Below are positions 8,127 to 17,000 of a DNA stretch of 64,000 nt, in pieces. Each line of letters starts with the position of its first letter. The first letter of the stretch is position 1. The DNA lies in contig NZ_OY781464.1 of NCBI RefSeq assembly GCF_963676735.1, positions 2,327,001 through 2,391,000 on the forward strand, written 5' to 3'. A program made the position numbers and the translations under genes. The notes beneath the pieces are model-generated. The model had not been told where the DNA came from and did not search any database. It saw nothing but the letters and a program-made list of their open reading frames with translations. Source of the stretch: an uncultured Draconibacterium sp. (lineage in GTDB: Bacteria; Bacteroidota; Bacteroidia; Bacteroidales; Prolixibacteraceae).

Positions 8127-10616
8127 TTATTTAAATAATTTCTTCAGCCCTTTCCCAATTTCATCAAGCGACTTTTTTAAATCGTCTTTGGTGGCATCGG
8201 TAACGGCTTTTTGTGTAGCACTTAAATCAAGATTTACTTTTGCATCGCCTACAGGTCCTTTCAGAAGCACACCTGCCGGCAACATGGTAATCTTTTCGTT
8301 TCCGGGCAACACCGCAAGAATTTTCTGAATATCGGGGCCAAACATTTCACGCTGAACATTGAAATCCATTCGCATATCGAGCAAACTTTCGGCATTCAAA
8401 CTACCGCAGATGGTAGTTTCCTGCCCAATTACCCTGGTGGTGAACGGACGCAGCAAAATACTACCATCTTCAACAGTTAAATTTGCGGTAAAATCACCGA
8501 TGGTCACATTCCGAAGTTTTTCTTTTTTCAGAATCCCACTCAGCTGGTTAAACATTGGCGAATCTTTAATCTCAACATTATTGGTACTGAAAGATCCTTT
8601 TCCGTTTGTTGTAGCTGCAATCAGCTTCAGCTGCGGACTTAGCTGTCCTTTCATTCCAAGTCTCGTGCTTAGTTTTCCGCTGCTCGTCCCCGCTCCCGGA
8701 ATCAATTTCCGAAAACCGGCAACGGTATGATACATGGTTGGAATATCGAAACCGGCAATATCAAAACCAAAGTCGAATAATGGTTGGTTTTGGGTGGTAT
8801 TTTCGTACGATCCGTTCAAGGTCATTTTTCCATCCAGCATATTCATGTCCAGCCCATCCAGAATCAGTTTTTTATTTACTGCCCGAACTTCCCCTTTTAT
8901 TTCCGTTATCGGTATCCGGTTAAATACTGCCCGGTTTATGGTTGAACGGAATGTTATATCGATATTTTCAGGAACATCAAATGCAAGTGTTTCCGGTTCT
9001 TGCCCGATAACAGCTGGATCTGAACTTTGTGCAGGCTCTTCTTCCACAACCTGCAAACGAAGCAGTTCGTTTAAGTTTACAAAGTTTGAATTTAACTGCA
9101 GGTTTCCTTTCAACGTGCCGTCTTTCATCACATAATTCAGGTAATTACTTACTTTACCTGATAAACGAAAATCGCTTCCCCCAACTTTCAACAAGAAATT
9201 TCCGAGGTTTATATGCTGTGGCGAAAAATCCAGCTGCCCCGATGGTATTATTACCTGCTGCGTGAGTTCGGGCGAGTCGTAAACAAAATTGTTTAACAAC
9301 ACTACCCCATCCGATTTTATTTTATCGTAGGCCTCTGCCTCCACATCTGAGTAACGCCCTTTGGCAAACAAATTCGCATCAATAATTCCCGAGATATTTA
9401 CACTGTCAATGGGTAAGGCATCTTTTAAATGATCGAGATTTATTTTGCCCACGAATGCCCCATCAAACTGCAGATCGCTAACCGGATTAGAGATCTTCAA
9501 AGTCAAGTCAACCGGGTTGTTGCGAATTTCAGCATGTGCTTTATTGATATTTATTTTCAGTAAATCAAGCGCGCCCTGAGGTTTAGCAATCAGCATTTCT
9601 GCACTTATATTTTTTATTTCTTCCGGCATATCGGCATACTTGAAATTGCCTTTAACAACTGTAACCTGCAGGTTGGTTTTCGGATAATCCTCATCAATAT
9701 AATAACCCGAAATTCCTCCCGAGATTGTTGCCGAACCGGTAGTTGTTATGTGTTTTAAATAGGCTTCGTAATCCTTAGGTACCAGCGCCAAAAAATTCTC
9801 GAAATCCGAGGCTATTGTTTTTAGCTGCAGGTTGAGGAATGTTGTATCGTTGGGCACGCTGAAATCGCCACTTAACTCAAGTGGTAAACGGTTTACCAGC
9901 AACTCACTTTCAACAATGGAAAACAGCATCGTTTCAAAATTAACATCAAGCAGGGTTCGTAAATCCAGCGAGGTATTTGATATATAGGTAACTCCTTCCA
10001 TCCGATAAGTAAGATCGTTAACCACACCGCCAATGTTTAGCTGAGTGGTATTGCCAAACATTTCGCCCGAAATATCCAGGTTTATGTCTTCCAGGTCGGC
10101 ATACATTTTTGCCAACTCATCGTTGTAAATCAGTCGTGCATCGTTCACCTCAATACTTTCCAATGCCAGCTGAAACTCTTGGGCATTGGCTGTGGCGGCA
10201 CTTTTCTTTTTTGCTGATCCCGAGGCCGGAGCAACATCCCAGTTTACATTTCCTGATTCGGCGATTAGTAGGTTCAGCACAGGTTTTTCCAAAATAATTT
10301 CCTCTATGCTGCGGCTGGAACTAAAAAGCGAGGATAAATTCATGGTGGCAGCAATATGCGGAACATTCAGCAATGTATCCTGTGCGAACTCACCTTTACC
10401 TTTAATCAAAACATCTTGCAGACCGACCGTAACTTTTGGAAAATTTTTAAACAAGGATAGCTTCAGGTCGGCAAATTCAACCTCGGCATTCAATTGTTTA
10501 TTGAGGGTTGTTTTTGCAGTAGTTAAAATGTTTTGTTTGAAAAAGACCGGAATTGCCAAAACGGCGCCAAAAAGCACCACAATTACAAGGAGTATGATTA
10601 CAATTATTCGTTTCAT
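8127..10616 (-). CDS. AsmA-family envelope protein
   Basis: Protein of 829 residues with one N-terminal transmembrane helix (IIVIILLVIVVLFGAVLAIP) and a long, mostly beta-rich periplasmic region. The early segment NKQLNAEVEFADLKLSLFKNFP and the later repeated LDGLDMNMLDGKM / GNLQLNS patterns are typical of AsmA-like proteins. These are now viewed as repeating beta-groove (RBG) bridge proteins that help move phospholipid between membranes. The C-terminal region (TTRVIGQETTICGSLN, MRMDFNVQREMFGP) resembles the AsmA C-terminal domain. Monocistronic, with a consensus -7 box 20 bp upstream. The specific role in this organism is inferred from the family only. Confidence 0.82.
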   Translation of the reverse strand: MKRIIVIILLVIVVLFGAVLAIPVFFKQNILTTAKTTLNKQLNAEVEFADLKLSLFKNFPKVTVGLQDVLIKGKGEFAQDTLLNVPHIAATMNLSSLFSSSRSIEEIILEKPVLNLLIAESGNVNWDVAPASGSAKKKSAATANAQEFQLALESIEVNDARLIYNDELAKMYADLEDINLDISGEMFGNTTQLNIGGVVNDLTYRMEGVTYISNTSLDLRTLLDVNFETMLFSIVESELLVNRLPLELSGDFSVPNDTTFLNLQLKTIASDFENFLALVPKDYEAYLKHITTTGSATISGGISGYYIDEDYPKTNLQVTVVKGNFKYADMPEEIKNISAEMLIAKPQGALDLLKININKAHAEIRNNPVDLTLKISNPVSDLQFDGAFVGKINLDHLKDALPIDSVNISGIIDANLFAKGRYSDVEAEAYDKIKSDGVVLLNNFVYDSPELTQQVIIPSGQLDFSPQHINLGNFLLKVGGSDFRLSGKVSNYLNYVMKDGTLKGNLQLNSNFVNLNELLRLQVVEEEPAQSSDPAVIGQEPETLAFDVPENIDITFRSTINRAVFNRIPITEIKGEVRAVNKKLILDGLDMNMLDGKMTLNGSYENTTQNQPLFDFGFDIAGFDIPTMYHTVAGFRKLIPGAGTSSGKLSTRLGMKGQLSPQLKLIAATTNGKGSFSTNNVEIKDSPMFNQLSGILKKEKLRNVTIGDFTANLTVEDGSILLRPFTTRVIGQETTICGSLNAESLLDMRMDFNVQREMFGPDIQKILAVLPGNEKITMLPAGVLLKGPVGDAKVNLDLSATQKAVTDATKDDLKKSLDEIGKGLKKLFK

Positions 10617-10635
10617 ATTTTTCTGTTTTCTTATT

Positions 10636-10643
10636 CAAAAATA
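10636..10643 (-). promoter_or_regulatory. -7 box of the AsmA-family gene
   Basis: On the minus strand this reads TATTTTTG (TAnnTTTG), 20 bp upstream of the start. Further upstream, two AGAACGTT octamers lie at 10651 and 10661, 10 bp apart and each containing palindromic AACGTT; they could be an operator. Confidence 0.5.
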
Positions 10644-10741
10644 CATCTTTAGAACGTTTAAGAACGTTAGAAGTTGTTAAAATTTTGGAAGAAAAAAAAT
10701 CTGGAGACCAAAGTCAGATGAAGCAAGTATGGAGACCAAAT

Positions 10742-11989
10742 TTACAGCTCGCCAAGCACCATTCTTCGCAGCATTTGCAAAGCGGTTTGTCCGGAACGCA
10801 CAATATTTCGGTCGCGCTGATCGCCAACAAAAGTGAACTTTTTTACTAATGTTTTATCGGGTCCTGAAACAGCAATCCAAACTGTTCCAACCGGCTTTTC
10901 TTCGGTGCCGCCAGTTGGTCCGGCTATTCCGGTGGTGGCCACGGCATAATCAGCATTCATCACCCGTTTTACCCCTTCCACCATTTCCCTCGCAACTTGT
11001 TCGCTTACAGCTCCGTATTTTTCCAGATTCTCGCGACTTACGCCCAACAGCTGCTCCTTCATTTCGTTTGAATACGAAGTAACCGAGCCCTGGTAAAAGG
11101 CAGAACTACCGGATACCGATGTTACAAGATGTGAAATATAACCACCCGTGCAACTTTCTGCAAGCGCCAGTTTTTTGTTTTGTAACACCAGCTGCCGGCC
11201 AATTACCTCGGCCAGCGTTTCGGTATTGTAGCCAAAGATTGCTTCCGGAATTATTTCTTGGAGCTTTTCCATTTCGCTCTCCACATCCTTTTTTAAAGCC
11301 TCAACTTCATCTCCCATTGCTGAAAGTCGTAGTCTCACCGCCATGGGATTAGGCAAATAAGCCAGTTTTATATGCATTGGTAATGCATCTTCCCAATCGG
11401 CAATACGCTCGGCCAGCATCGATTCCGGCACCCCTTGTGTTAACACTGTTTTATGAAAAATAGCTTTCGTTTTACCCGTTTGCCGTAATCGTGGCAATAC
11501 CTCAAATTCTACCAGGTATTTCATCTCAAAAGGCACACCTGGCATCGACACAAAAATGGTATCATTCTGCTCAAACCACATGCCCGGAGCTGTTCCCATT
11601 TTATTGTACAAAATAGTACACGATTCGGGTAACATTGCCTGGTCACGATTCATCTTATTCATATCAATACCACGGTGTTTGAAACGCTCGTAAATTGTTT
11701 TTAAAGTGGGTTCGTGAAAAACAAGTTTGGTATTAAAATATTCGCAAAGTGTGTGTTTGGTAATGTCGTCTTTTGTGGGGCCTAACCCACCGGTTATTAC
11801 CACCAAATCGGCATTTTTTTCGGCATTTTGTATGGCTTGCAAAATATGATCGTGATCATCGTGCACCGAAGTAATCTGGTAAATTTCAATGCCGTTTAAA
11901 TTAAATTGTTCGCCCATCCAGGCTGAATTGGTATCAACAATCTGACCAATTAGTATCTCGTCGCCAATGGTAATTATTTCTGCTTTCAT
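10742..11989 (-). CDS. cinA: CinA-family NMN amidohydrolase / competence-damage protein
   Basis: Two-domain protein of 415 residues, the full CinA length. The N-terminal molybdopterin-binding-like (MoCF/COG1058) domain starts MKAEIITIGDEILIGQIVDTN and contains GGLGPTKDD. The C-terminal CinA domain contains ALAESCTGGYIS and ATTGIAGPTGGT. Characterised relatives deamidate nicotinamide mononucleotide in pyridine-nucleotide recycling, and the N-terminal domain can have ADP-ribose pyrophosphatase activity. In other bacteria it is linked to recA and competence, but no such neighbour is present here. A TAnnTTTG-type box (TAAATTTG) lies about 55 bp upstream on the minus strand. Confidence 0.95.
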   Translation of the reverse strand: MKAEIITIGDEILIGQIVDTNSAWMGEQFNLNGIEIYQITSVHDDHDHILQAIQNAEKNADLVVITGGLGPTKDDITKHTLCEYFNTKLVFHEPTLKTIYERFKHRGIDMNKMNRDQAMLPESCTILYNKMGTAPGMWFEQNDTIFVSMPGVPFEMKYLVEFEVLPRLRQTGKTKAIFHKTVLTQGVPESMLAERIADWEDALPMHIKLAYLPNPMAVRLRLSAMGDEVEALKKDVESEMEKLQEIIPEAIFGYNTETLAEVIGRQLVLQNKKLALAESCTGGYISHLVTSVSGSSAFYQGSVTSYSNEMKEQLLGVSRENLEKYGAVSEQVAREMVEGVKRVMNADYAVATTGIAGPTGGTEEKPVGTVWIAVSGPDKTLVKKFTFVGDQRDRNIVRSGQTALQMLRRMVLGEL

Positions 11990-12042
11990 TGTTTAATTTT
12001 AGCTTGTTTTGCCCAGTCAGGCACTAACCTGTTTCTGCGAAA

Positions 12043-12050
12043 CAAATTTA
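12043..12050 (-). promoter_or_regulatory. -7 box of cinA
   Basis: Minus strand TAAATTTG fits TAnnTTTG, 54 bp upstream of the cinA ATG. No clear -33 element. Confidence 0.4.
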
Positions 12051-12163
12051 ACATTATATACTGATGCCACAGATTTGTTGGTTTAAAAATTTAAATTGTA
12101 CCCTAACATAAATTCAGAGAATGAAGCGAAACAATTACCTTTATCGGTTTAAAATTAAATTCG

Positions 12164-12511
12164 ATGAATACCTTTAAAAATACCTTAATTCAAATCACTG
12201 CAAACGGCATGGGTGGCAACGATGCACAACTGGGGCAATTATTGGTAAAAAACTACCTGGCTTTGCTTTGTGAGGAAGAAGAACTTCCACCTGTAATTAC
12301 TTTTTATAACGAAGGCGTAAAGCTTATTTGTTCCGGTTCGGCTGCGCTTGAGCCATTAATACTACTCGCTAAAAAAGGGGTAAAACTGGTGGCTTGCAAA
12401 ACTTGTCTGAATCATTTTGACTTATTGGACAAAGTTGAAGTTGGCATCCCCGGAACAATGGTTGATATTATGCATTTTCAAAAAGTGGCTTCTAAGGTGG
12501 TGAACCTATAG
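12164..12511 (+). CDS. YedF-like DsrE-domain protein (TusA domain absent)
   Basis: Small protein of 115 residues that matches the C-terminal DsrE-like half of selenium-associated YedF: a GMGGNDAQLGQLL opening, VITFYNEGVKL, and the cysteine motif ACKTCLNHF followed by KVEVG. Full-length YedF proteins carry an N-terminal TusA/SirA domain of about 75 residues; here the ATG directly precedes the DsrE part, and no such domain is encoded upstream. YedF genes co-occur with selD and selenium-use genes in many genomes, and this window carries mnmH-selD about 8 kb downstream. A role in handling selenium/sulfur species is plausible but unproven. Confidence 0.75.
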   Translation: MNTFKNTLIQITANGMGGNDAQLGQLLVKNYLALLCEEEELPPVITFYNEGVKLICSGSAALEPLILLAKKGVKLVACKTCLNHFDLLDKVEVGIPGTMVDIMHFQKVASKVVNL

Positions 12512-12530
12512 GCTGAGGGGTTGATGGGTT

Positions 12531-12562
12531 GAAGGATTGAAGGATTGAAGGATTGAATGATT
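12531..12562. repeat. GAAGGATT octamer microsatellite
   Basis: Three exact tandem GAAGGATT units plus one GAATGATT, 20 bp after the YedF-like stop codon and preceded by similar G-rich sequence. The strand is purine-rich. Outside any gene, so slippage would not alter a protein. Confidence 0.9.
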
Positions 12563-12656
12563 TAATGCTTAAATGCGATAATCAATTAATTGGATCAATA
12601 AAACAGAATCTGCAGGTGCGCCTGCTCGTCTTAGCACCTTTGCGAGCGTTTTCTTC

Positions 12657-13895
12657 TTACTTTTCAAAGGATTTTAAAAATGCCAGACGCTGTAATAAAG
12701 AGGGGTGCGAATAATGAAAATACACATAGGTTTTATGTGGTGTTAAATTACTCAGATTATTAATCGAAAGCTTTTTCAAAGCCGATGCCAGCGCTTCAGG
12801 CTTGTAATTTTCAGCAGCAAAACGGTCGGCCTGGTATTCGTTTTTCCGAGAAAGGATATTCATAAAAATGCCGGTAAAAAAAGAAATGGGTGAATACAAA
12901 ACACCAAAAGCCACCATGCCAATATGAAAATTGGGCACATCAACTCCCAGTGCAGCGCTTAATACCGGGTTGTCAATCAGCAAACCAAAAACAAATAGCA
13001 CAATTGCAGTTTGCACCAATCCGATGAGCAAGCCCTGAACCACATGTTTCTTTTTGTTATGCCCGATTTCGTGCGCCAATACCGCTACCAACTCTTCGGT
13101 GTTCAGGTCGTTTATCAAGGTATCGTAAAGCACAATGCGCTTTTTTGCTCCCAGACCGGTAAAATAAGCATTGGCTTTTGTTGATCGTTTCGAGCCGTCA
13201 ATCACAAAAATGTTATCCAACTTAAAACCCACCTTTTTTGAAAAAGCAGATATAGCTGTTCTGAGTTCGCCTTCTTCAAGCGGTGTTTGTTTATTAAACA
13301 GCGGTACAATCAGGTTGGAATAGAACATAGCCATAAAAATGGAAAAAGCAGAAATAACAAGCCAGGCATAAATCCAGAACATGTTTCCGGTTAATTGATA
13401 AATAAAAATAACCAAAGCAAGTAATCCGCCTCCAATTAATGCGCTTACCAGTCCTCCTTTAATTTTATCGAGTGCAAAAGTTTTTATGGTGGTTTTGTTA
13501 AATCCGTACTTCTCCTCAATTTTAAAGGTGTCGTATAACTCAAAGGGAATATTTATTATATCGGAAGCGAACATAATGATTCCGAAAAAGATAAGTGCTG
13601 CAACAATGCTATTTCCGCTTAGGCTCCAGGCCCAGCCATCAACCATTGCAAAACCGTAAAACAAAAACATGGATAAAGTAATTACCATGCTAAAACTGCT
13701 GGTTAAAATTCCAAACCGGTGATTTTCGCGCTGATAGGCCTGCTGCTTTTTATATTTTTCTTCGTCATATATTCCTTTTACTTCTTCAGGAATAGTGTCG
13801 CTCATGGTAGTAGTGTTCAGGTACGACAGGTATTTCTCGAAGATAAAATCAACAACAAGAATGGCAACTATAATCCAGAAAAGTATGGTATACAT
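12657..13895 (-). CDS. M48 family (Ste24-type) zinc metalloprotease
   Basis: Integral-membrane protease of 412 residues from the start at MYTILFWIIV. It has several transmembrane segments, the zinc motif HEIGH (LAHEIGHNKKKH) and the downstream glutamate ligand in NEYQADRFA, the arrangement of CAAX-prenyl-endopeptidase-like Ste24 proteins. In bacteria these act in membrane-protein quality control. The open frame continues upstream to 14009, but that extension contains the terminator of the preceding gene and a -7 box (TATATTTG), so 13895 is taken as the start. Confidence 0.9.
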   Translation of the reverse strand: MYTILFWIIVAILVVDFIFEKYLSYLNTTTMSDTIPEEVKGIYDEEKYKKQQAYQRENHRFGILTSSFSMVITLSMFLFYGFAMVDGWAWSLSGNSIVAALIFFGIIMFASDIINIPFELYDTFKIEEKYGFNKTTIKTFALDKIKGGLVSALIGGGLLALVIFIYQLTGNMFWIYAWLVISAFSIFMAMFYSNLIVPLFNKQTPLEEGELRTAISAFSKKVGFKLDNIFVIDGSKRSTKANAYFTGLGAKKRIVLYDTLINDLNTEELVAVLAHEIGHNKKKHVVQGLLIGLVQTAIVLFVFGLLIDNPVLSAALGVDVPNFHIGMVAFGVLYSPISFFTGIFMNILSRKNEYQADRFAAENYKPEALASALKKLSINNLSNLTPHKTYVYFHYSHPSLLQRLAFLKSFEK

Positions 13896-13921
13896 AAAAT
13901 TATTTCTACGGTTACGGCTGA

Positions 13922-13929
13922 CAAATATA
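13922..13929 (-). promoter_or_regulatory. -7 box of the M48 protease gene
   Basis: Minus-strand TATATTTG (TAnnTTTG) 26 bp upstream of the chosen start at 13895; supports the shorter protein. Confidence 0.55.
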
Positions 13930-13954
13930 ATCAACAACTGTTCTTCAGCCATAT

Positions 13955-13996
13955 AAAAATTAAAAAGGCTGCCCTTTGCATAAGGTGCAGCCTTTT
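13955..13996 (-). terminator. terminator of the large T9SS gene
   Basis: On the minus strand AAAAGGCTGC, a 14-nt loop and GCAGCCTTTT form a 10-bp stem running into TTTTTAATTTTTA, starting 24 bp after the stop at 14020. Confidence 0.88.
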
Positions 13997-14019
13997 CAAA
14001 AAACCACAACGGAATAAAT

Positions 14020-17000
14020 TTACTTAACTATTGCTGATTTTGTTAACATCCTGTCTCCCGATTTTAAAACGGCTTTATAAAGTCCGGCCGGAAGATCGCT
14101 AACGTTAATAGTAGTATTATGCACACCGGTATTTGTATTTCCCATGTTCTTAATTTTAAGAACCTGCCCCTGCTGATTTACCAATAAAATATCAATATCC
14201 AGAACTTTACTGGTAGCATAGGTTACAGTAAAGAAATCATCCGATGGATTGGGGTACAAATTCAGAAACTCAAACATCGAAGCAGACTTCTCAGTCGGAA
14301 TTTCAGCTGATGTTATCACTGAATCGGGGTTGGCCAAATCAATTTCCCCATCAAATACCACATTTCCTTCTTCGCTAATAAGGGCCATTCCAATTTTTGG
14401 AAGTTCGCCTTTTATCACCAGGTTAAAAACCGGGGCCTGCATTCCTGAACCGGATTTGTAAGGACAAGTTAGCTCAAAAAAGGCGTTGTGTTTCGACATG
14501 TAACTTTCTGTTCCATCAGAAATTCCATCATCATCTGAGTCCGGATCAGTACTACCCGGTACCGGACTTTCATCACCATCATCGCAATCTCCGGTACTAC
14601 CAATGGCAAAAAATTCAGCGTCGCCCTCTCCTACCTGTTCATCTGCGAAACCAAACGACACATACTTAATGCTTTCATTAATGTCTTCAGTTATTTCCGG
14701 ACTTACAGAAACGGCCAACAGCCTGCCGTTGCCTAACTGAGTAGGTTCCCAAGGGGTTACTACAATTGGTTTACCATTCCAGTTAAATTCGTAGCAACAT
14801 TCTGTTCCATCGCATTTGGTGACACAAACCGTAATTACACCTTTGTAATTAAAAGCAGTTAATGTGAATAACATATCATTTATAGCTTGCGGACTAAGTA
14901 TTCCCGAAGCAGGAATAGATGTTGAATTCCATGTTTGTGTTGAGGGACTTCCATCAATAATTAATGTGCCCGTATTAAAACTTCCTCCCAGAGAAGAACT
15001 TATCTGAACCGAACAAATTGGGTTAGACGGATCGGGATTGAATATTTCGAAAGTACCCACATATTTGTTAAAGTATGGCCACGATCGACGAAGTTTAAAA
15101 TCGACAACCGGACAACAATCAGAAGTTGGTTCCGGAGCTTTACAGTCCATTTCAATTTTCTTTTCGCACACCTCACCGTTTGCCAAATACGCAACGTAAT
15201 TAACAACTACAACTCCTGTTGAATCGGGCGTTGCACAGGTAATTAATTCTGCTGCATTTGCATTTATGTTAAAAGTGTAACTACTATTGCCAACAACTCC
15301 CGAAGAAACAGAAATACCATTAACAATGGCATTGGCGAACGTGCCGTTGTAGATGCTCACTGCGATCGAATCGGTTTCACATTTCGAAACAAACTGCATG
15401 CAACACTCTCCAAGGTCTGCATCCTGGTATGCCTCAAGAATAATTTCCTCGCAACAATCCTTGGCAACATATTCACAATCCAACTGAACTTTCTTTTCAC
15501 ATTTCTCGCCATTCGACATATAAAAAACATACGACACAGTTATTACTCCGGCCTGATTTGCTGTGAAGCAATTACTCATATTTAACAGACATAAGCCTGT
15601 ATTAAAAGTGTAACTACTTTGTCCAATCGCATCGTTTGGAATGGTTGTTGAACAATTCCAGCTATTGGAACTGAAAATACCATTATCCACTGTAACCATA
15701 ACAGAATCAACCTCACAGTTGGTAGCCACACGCACGCAGCATTCTTGCAGGTCCTGATCTTGGTACGTTTCCAATAAAATACTATCGCAACAGTTTTGTG
15801 CGGTATATTTACAATCCAGTTCTATCCCCTTTTCGCATTTCTCACCATTTGCAAAAAAGAAAACATAGTTTAACGAAACTGTTCCACTTTGAGAGGCGGT
15901 CACACAATTCGTCATATTTAAAATACATGAAGCAGCATCAAACATAAAACTGCTTTGTCCGATTGCAGCGGCTGGTATAGTTGCTGAGCAGTTCCATGTA
16001 TTTGAGCTAAATACACCATTATTTACAGTAACCAGTACCGAATCAATTTCGCACTCGGTAAGCACGCGCACACAACATTCTTCCAAATCAGGATCCTGGT
16101 AGGCTTCTAAAACAATACTATCACAACAGTTTTTATCAACAATACCACAATCAAGCGTAATACTATCTCGGCAAATTTCTCCGTTATCAAAAGTTATTAG
16201 ATAATTTACGGATACTGCTCCGGTTTGGTCAGGAGTGAAACAATGTGTCATATCAATTTCACAACCGTTTCCGGGGAAAGTAAAGTTACTTTGTCCTGCA
16301 TAACCGGTTGGCAATGTACTACAAGTTGAGTTTGCCGAACTTATTGTTCCGTTTTCAACAATTACCTCTACTGATTTTACAGGGCATTCAGCTGTTATTC
16401 GTACACAACAGTCTTCACCTGTTGCCGGATTCGATACCGGCTCAATGCGAATACTATCGCAACACGATGTTTGCATGGCTGTATCTACCGTAATGCAAAC
16501 CGGAGGAGCCGCAATTGGCGTAAGTGTTACTGATTGTGGCACGCCATCGAGTAAAAAGTTGGCACTTGAAATTCCGGCAAAGTCGTTACAAGCCGTTTGC
16601 TGCATTGTAGCACCAGCGGGAATTGAAACATCAAACTCCTCCTGCAATTGAATATTGGGGCCGAGTACGAAAGAAGTATAATCCATTTTAATGTTTCGTT
16701 CAGGAGTAGTTCCCCACGTTGGACCGTTACAGCCTACAGGACTATATGAAAACAGGGGTAAACACATGTTGGCGTCATTGGAAAAATCAAGAGCTGGTGA
16801 TGGCCCTGCTCCTCCCGGAACCAATGCAGTTGAATGAGTGGCAGCATAATCAACACCAAAAGAACTTCCACGCGGCACTGCCCTGTTTAGTATCAACCAG
16901 TCATTCGATCCGTCATCCATTGGTAAAAGATCCACCAAATTGATTGAAGTTACCGGCACATTCGAAGTGTTTTTGTAATTCAAGCGGTATCGCGCAGTTC

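Noticed and set aside
13896..14009. Extended N-terminus of the M48 protease
   Set aside because: The extra 38 codons include the T9SS gene's terminator and a -7 box.
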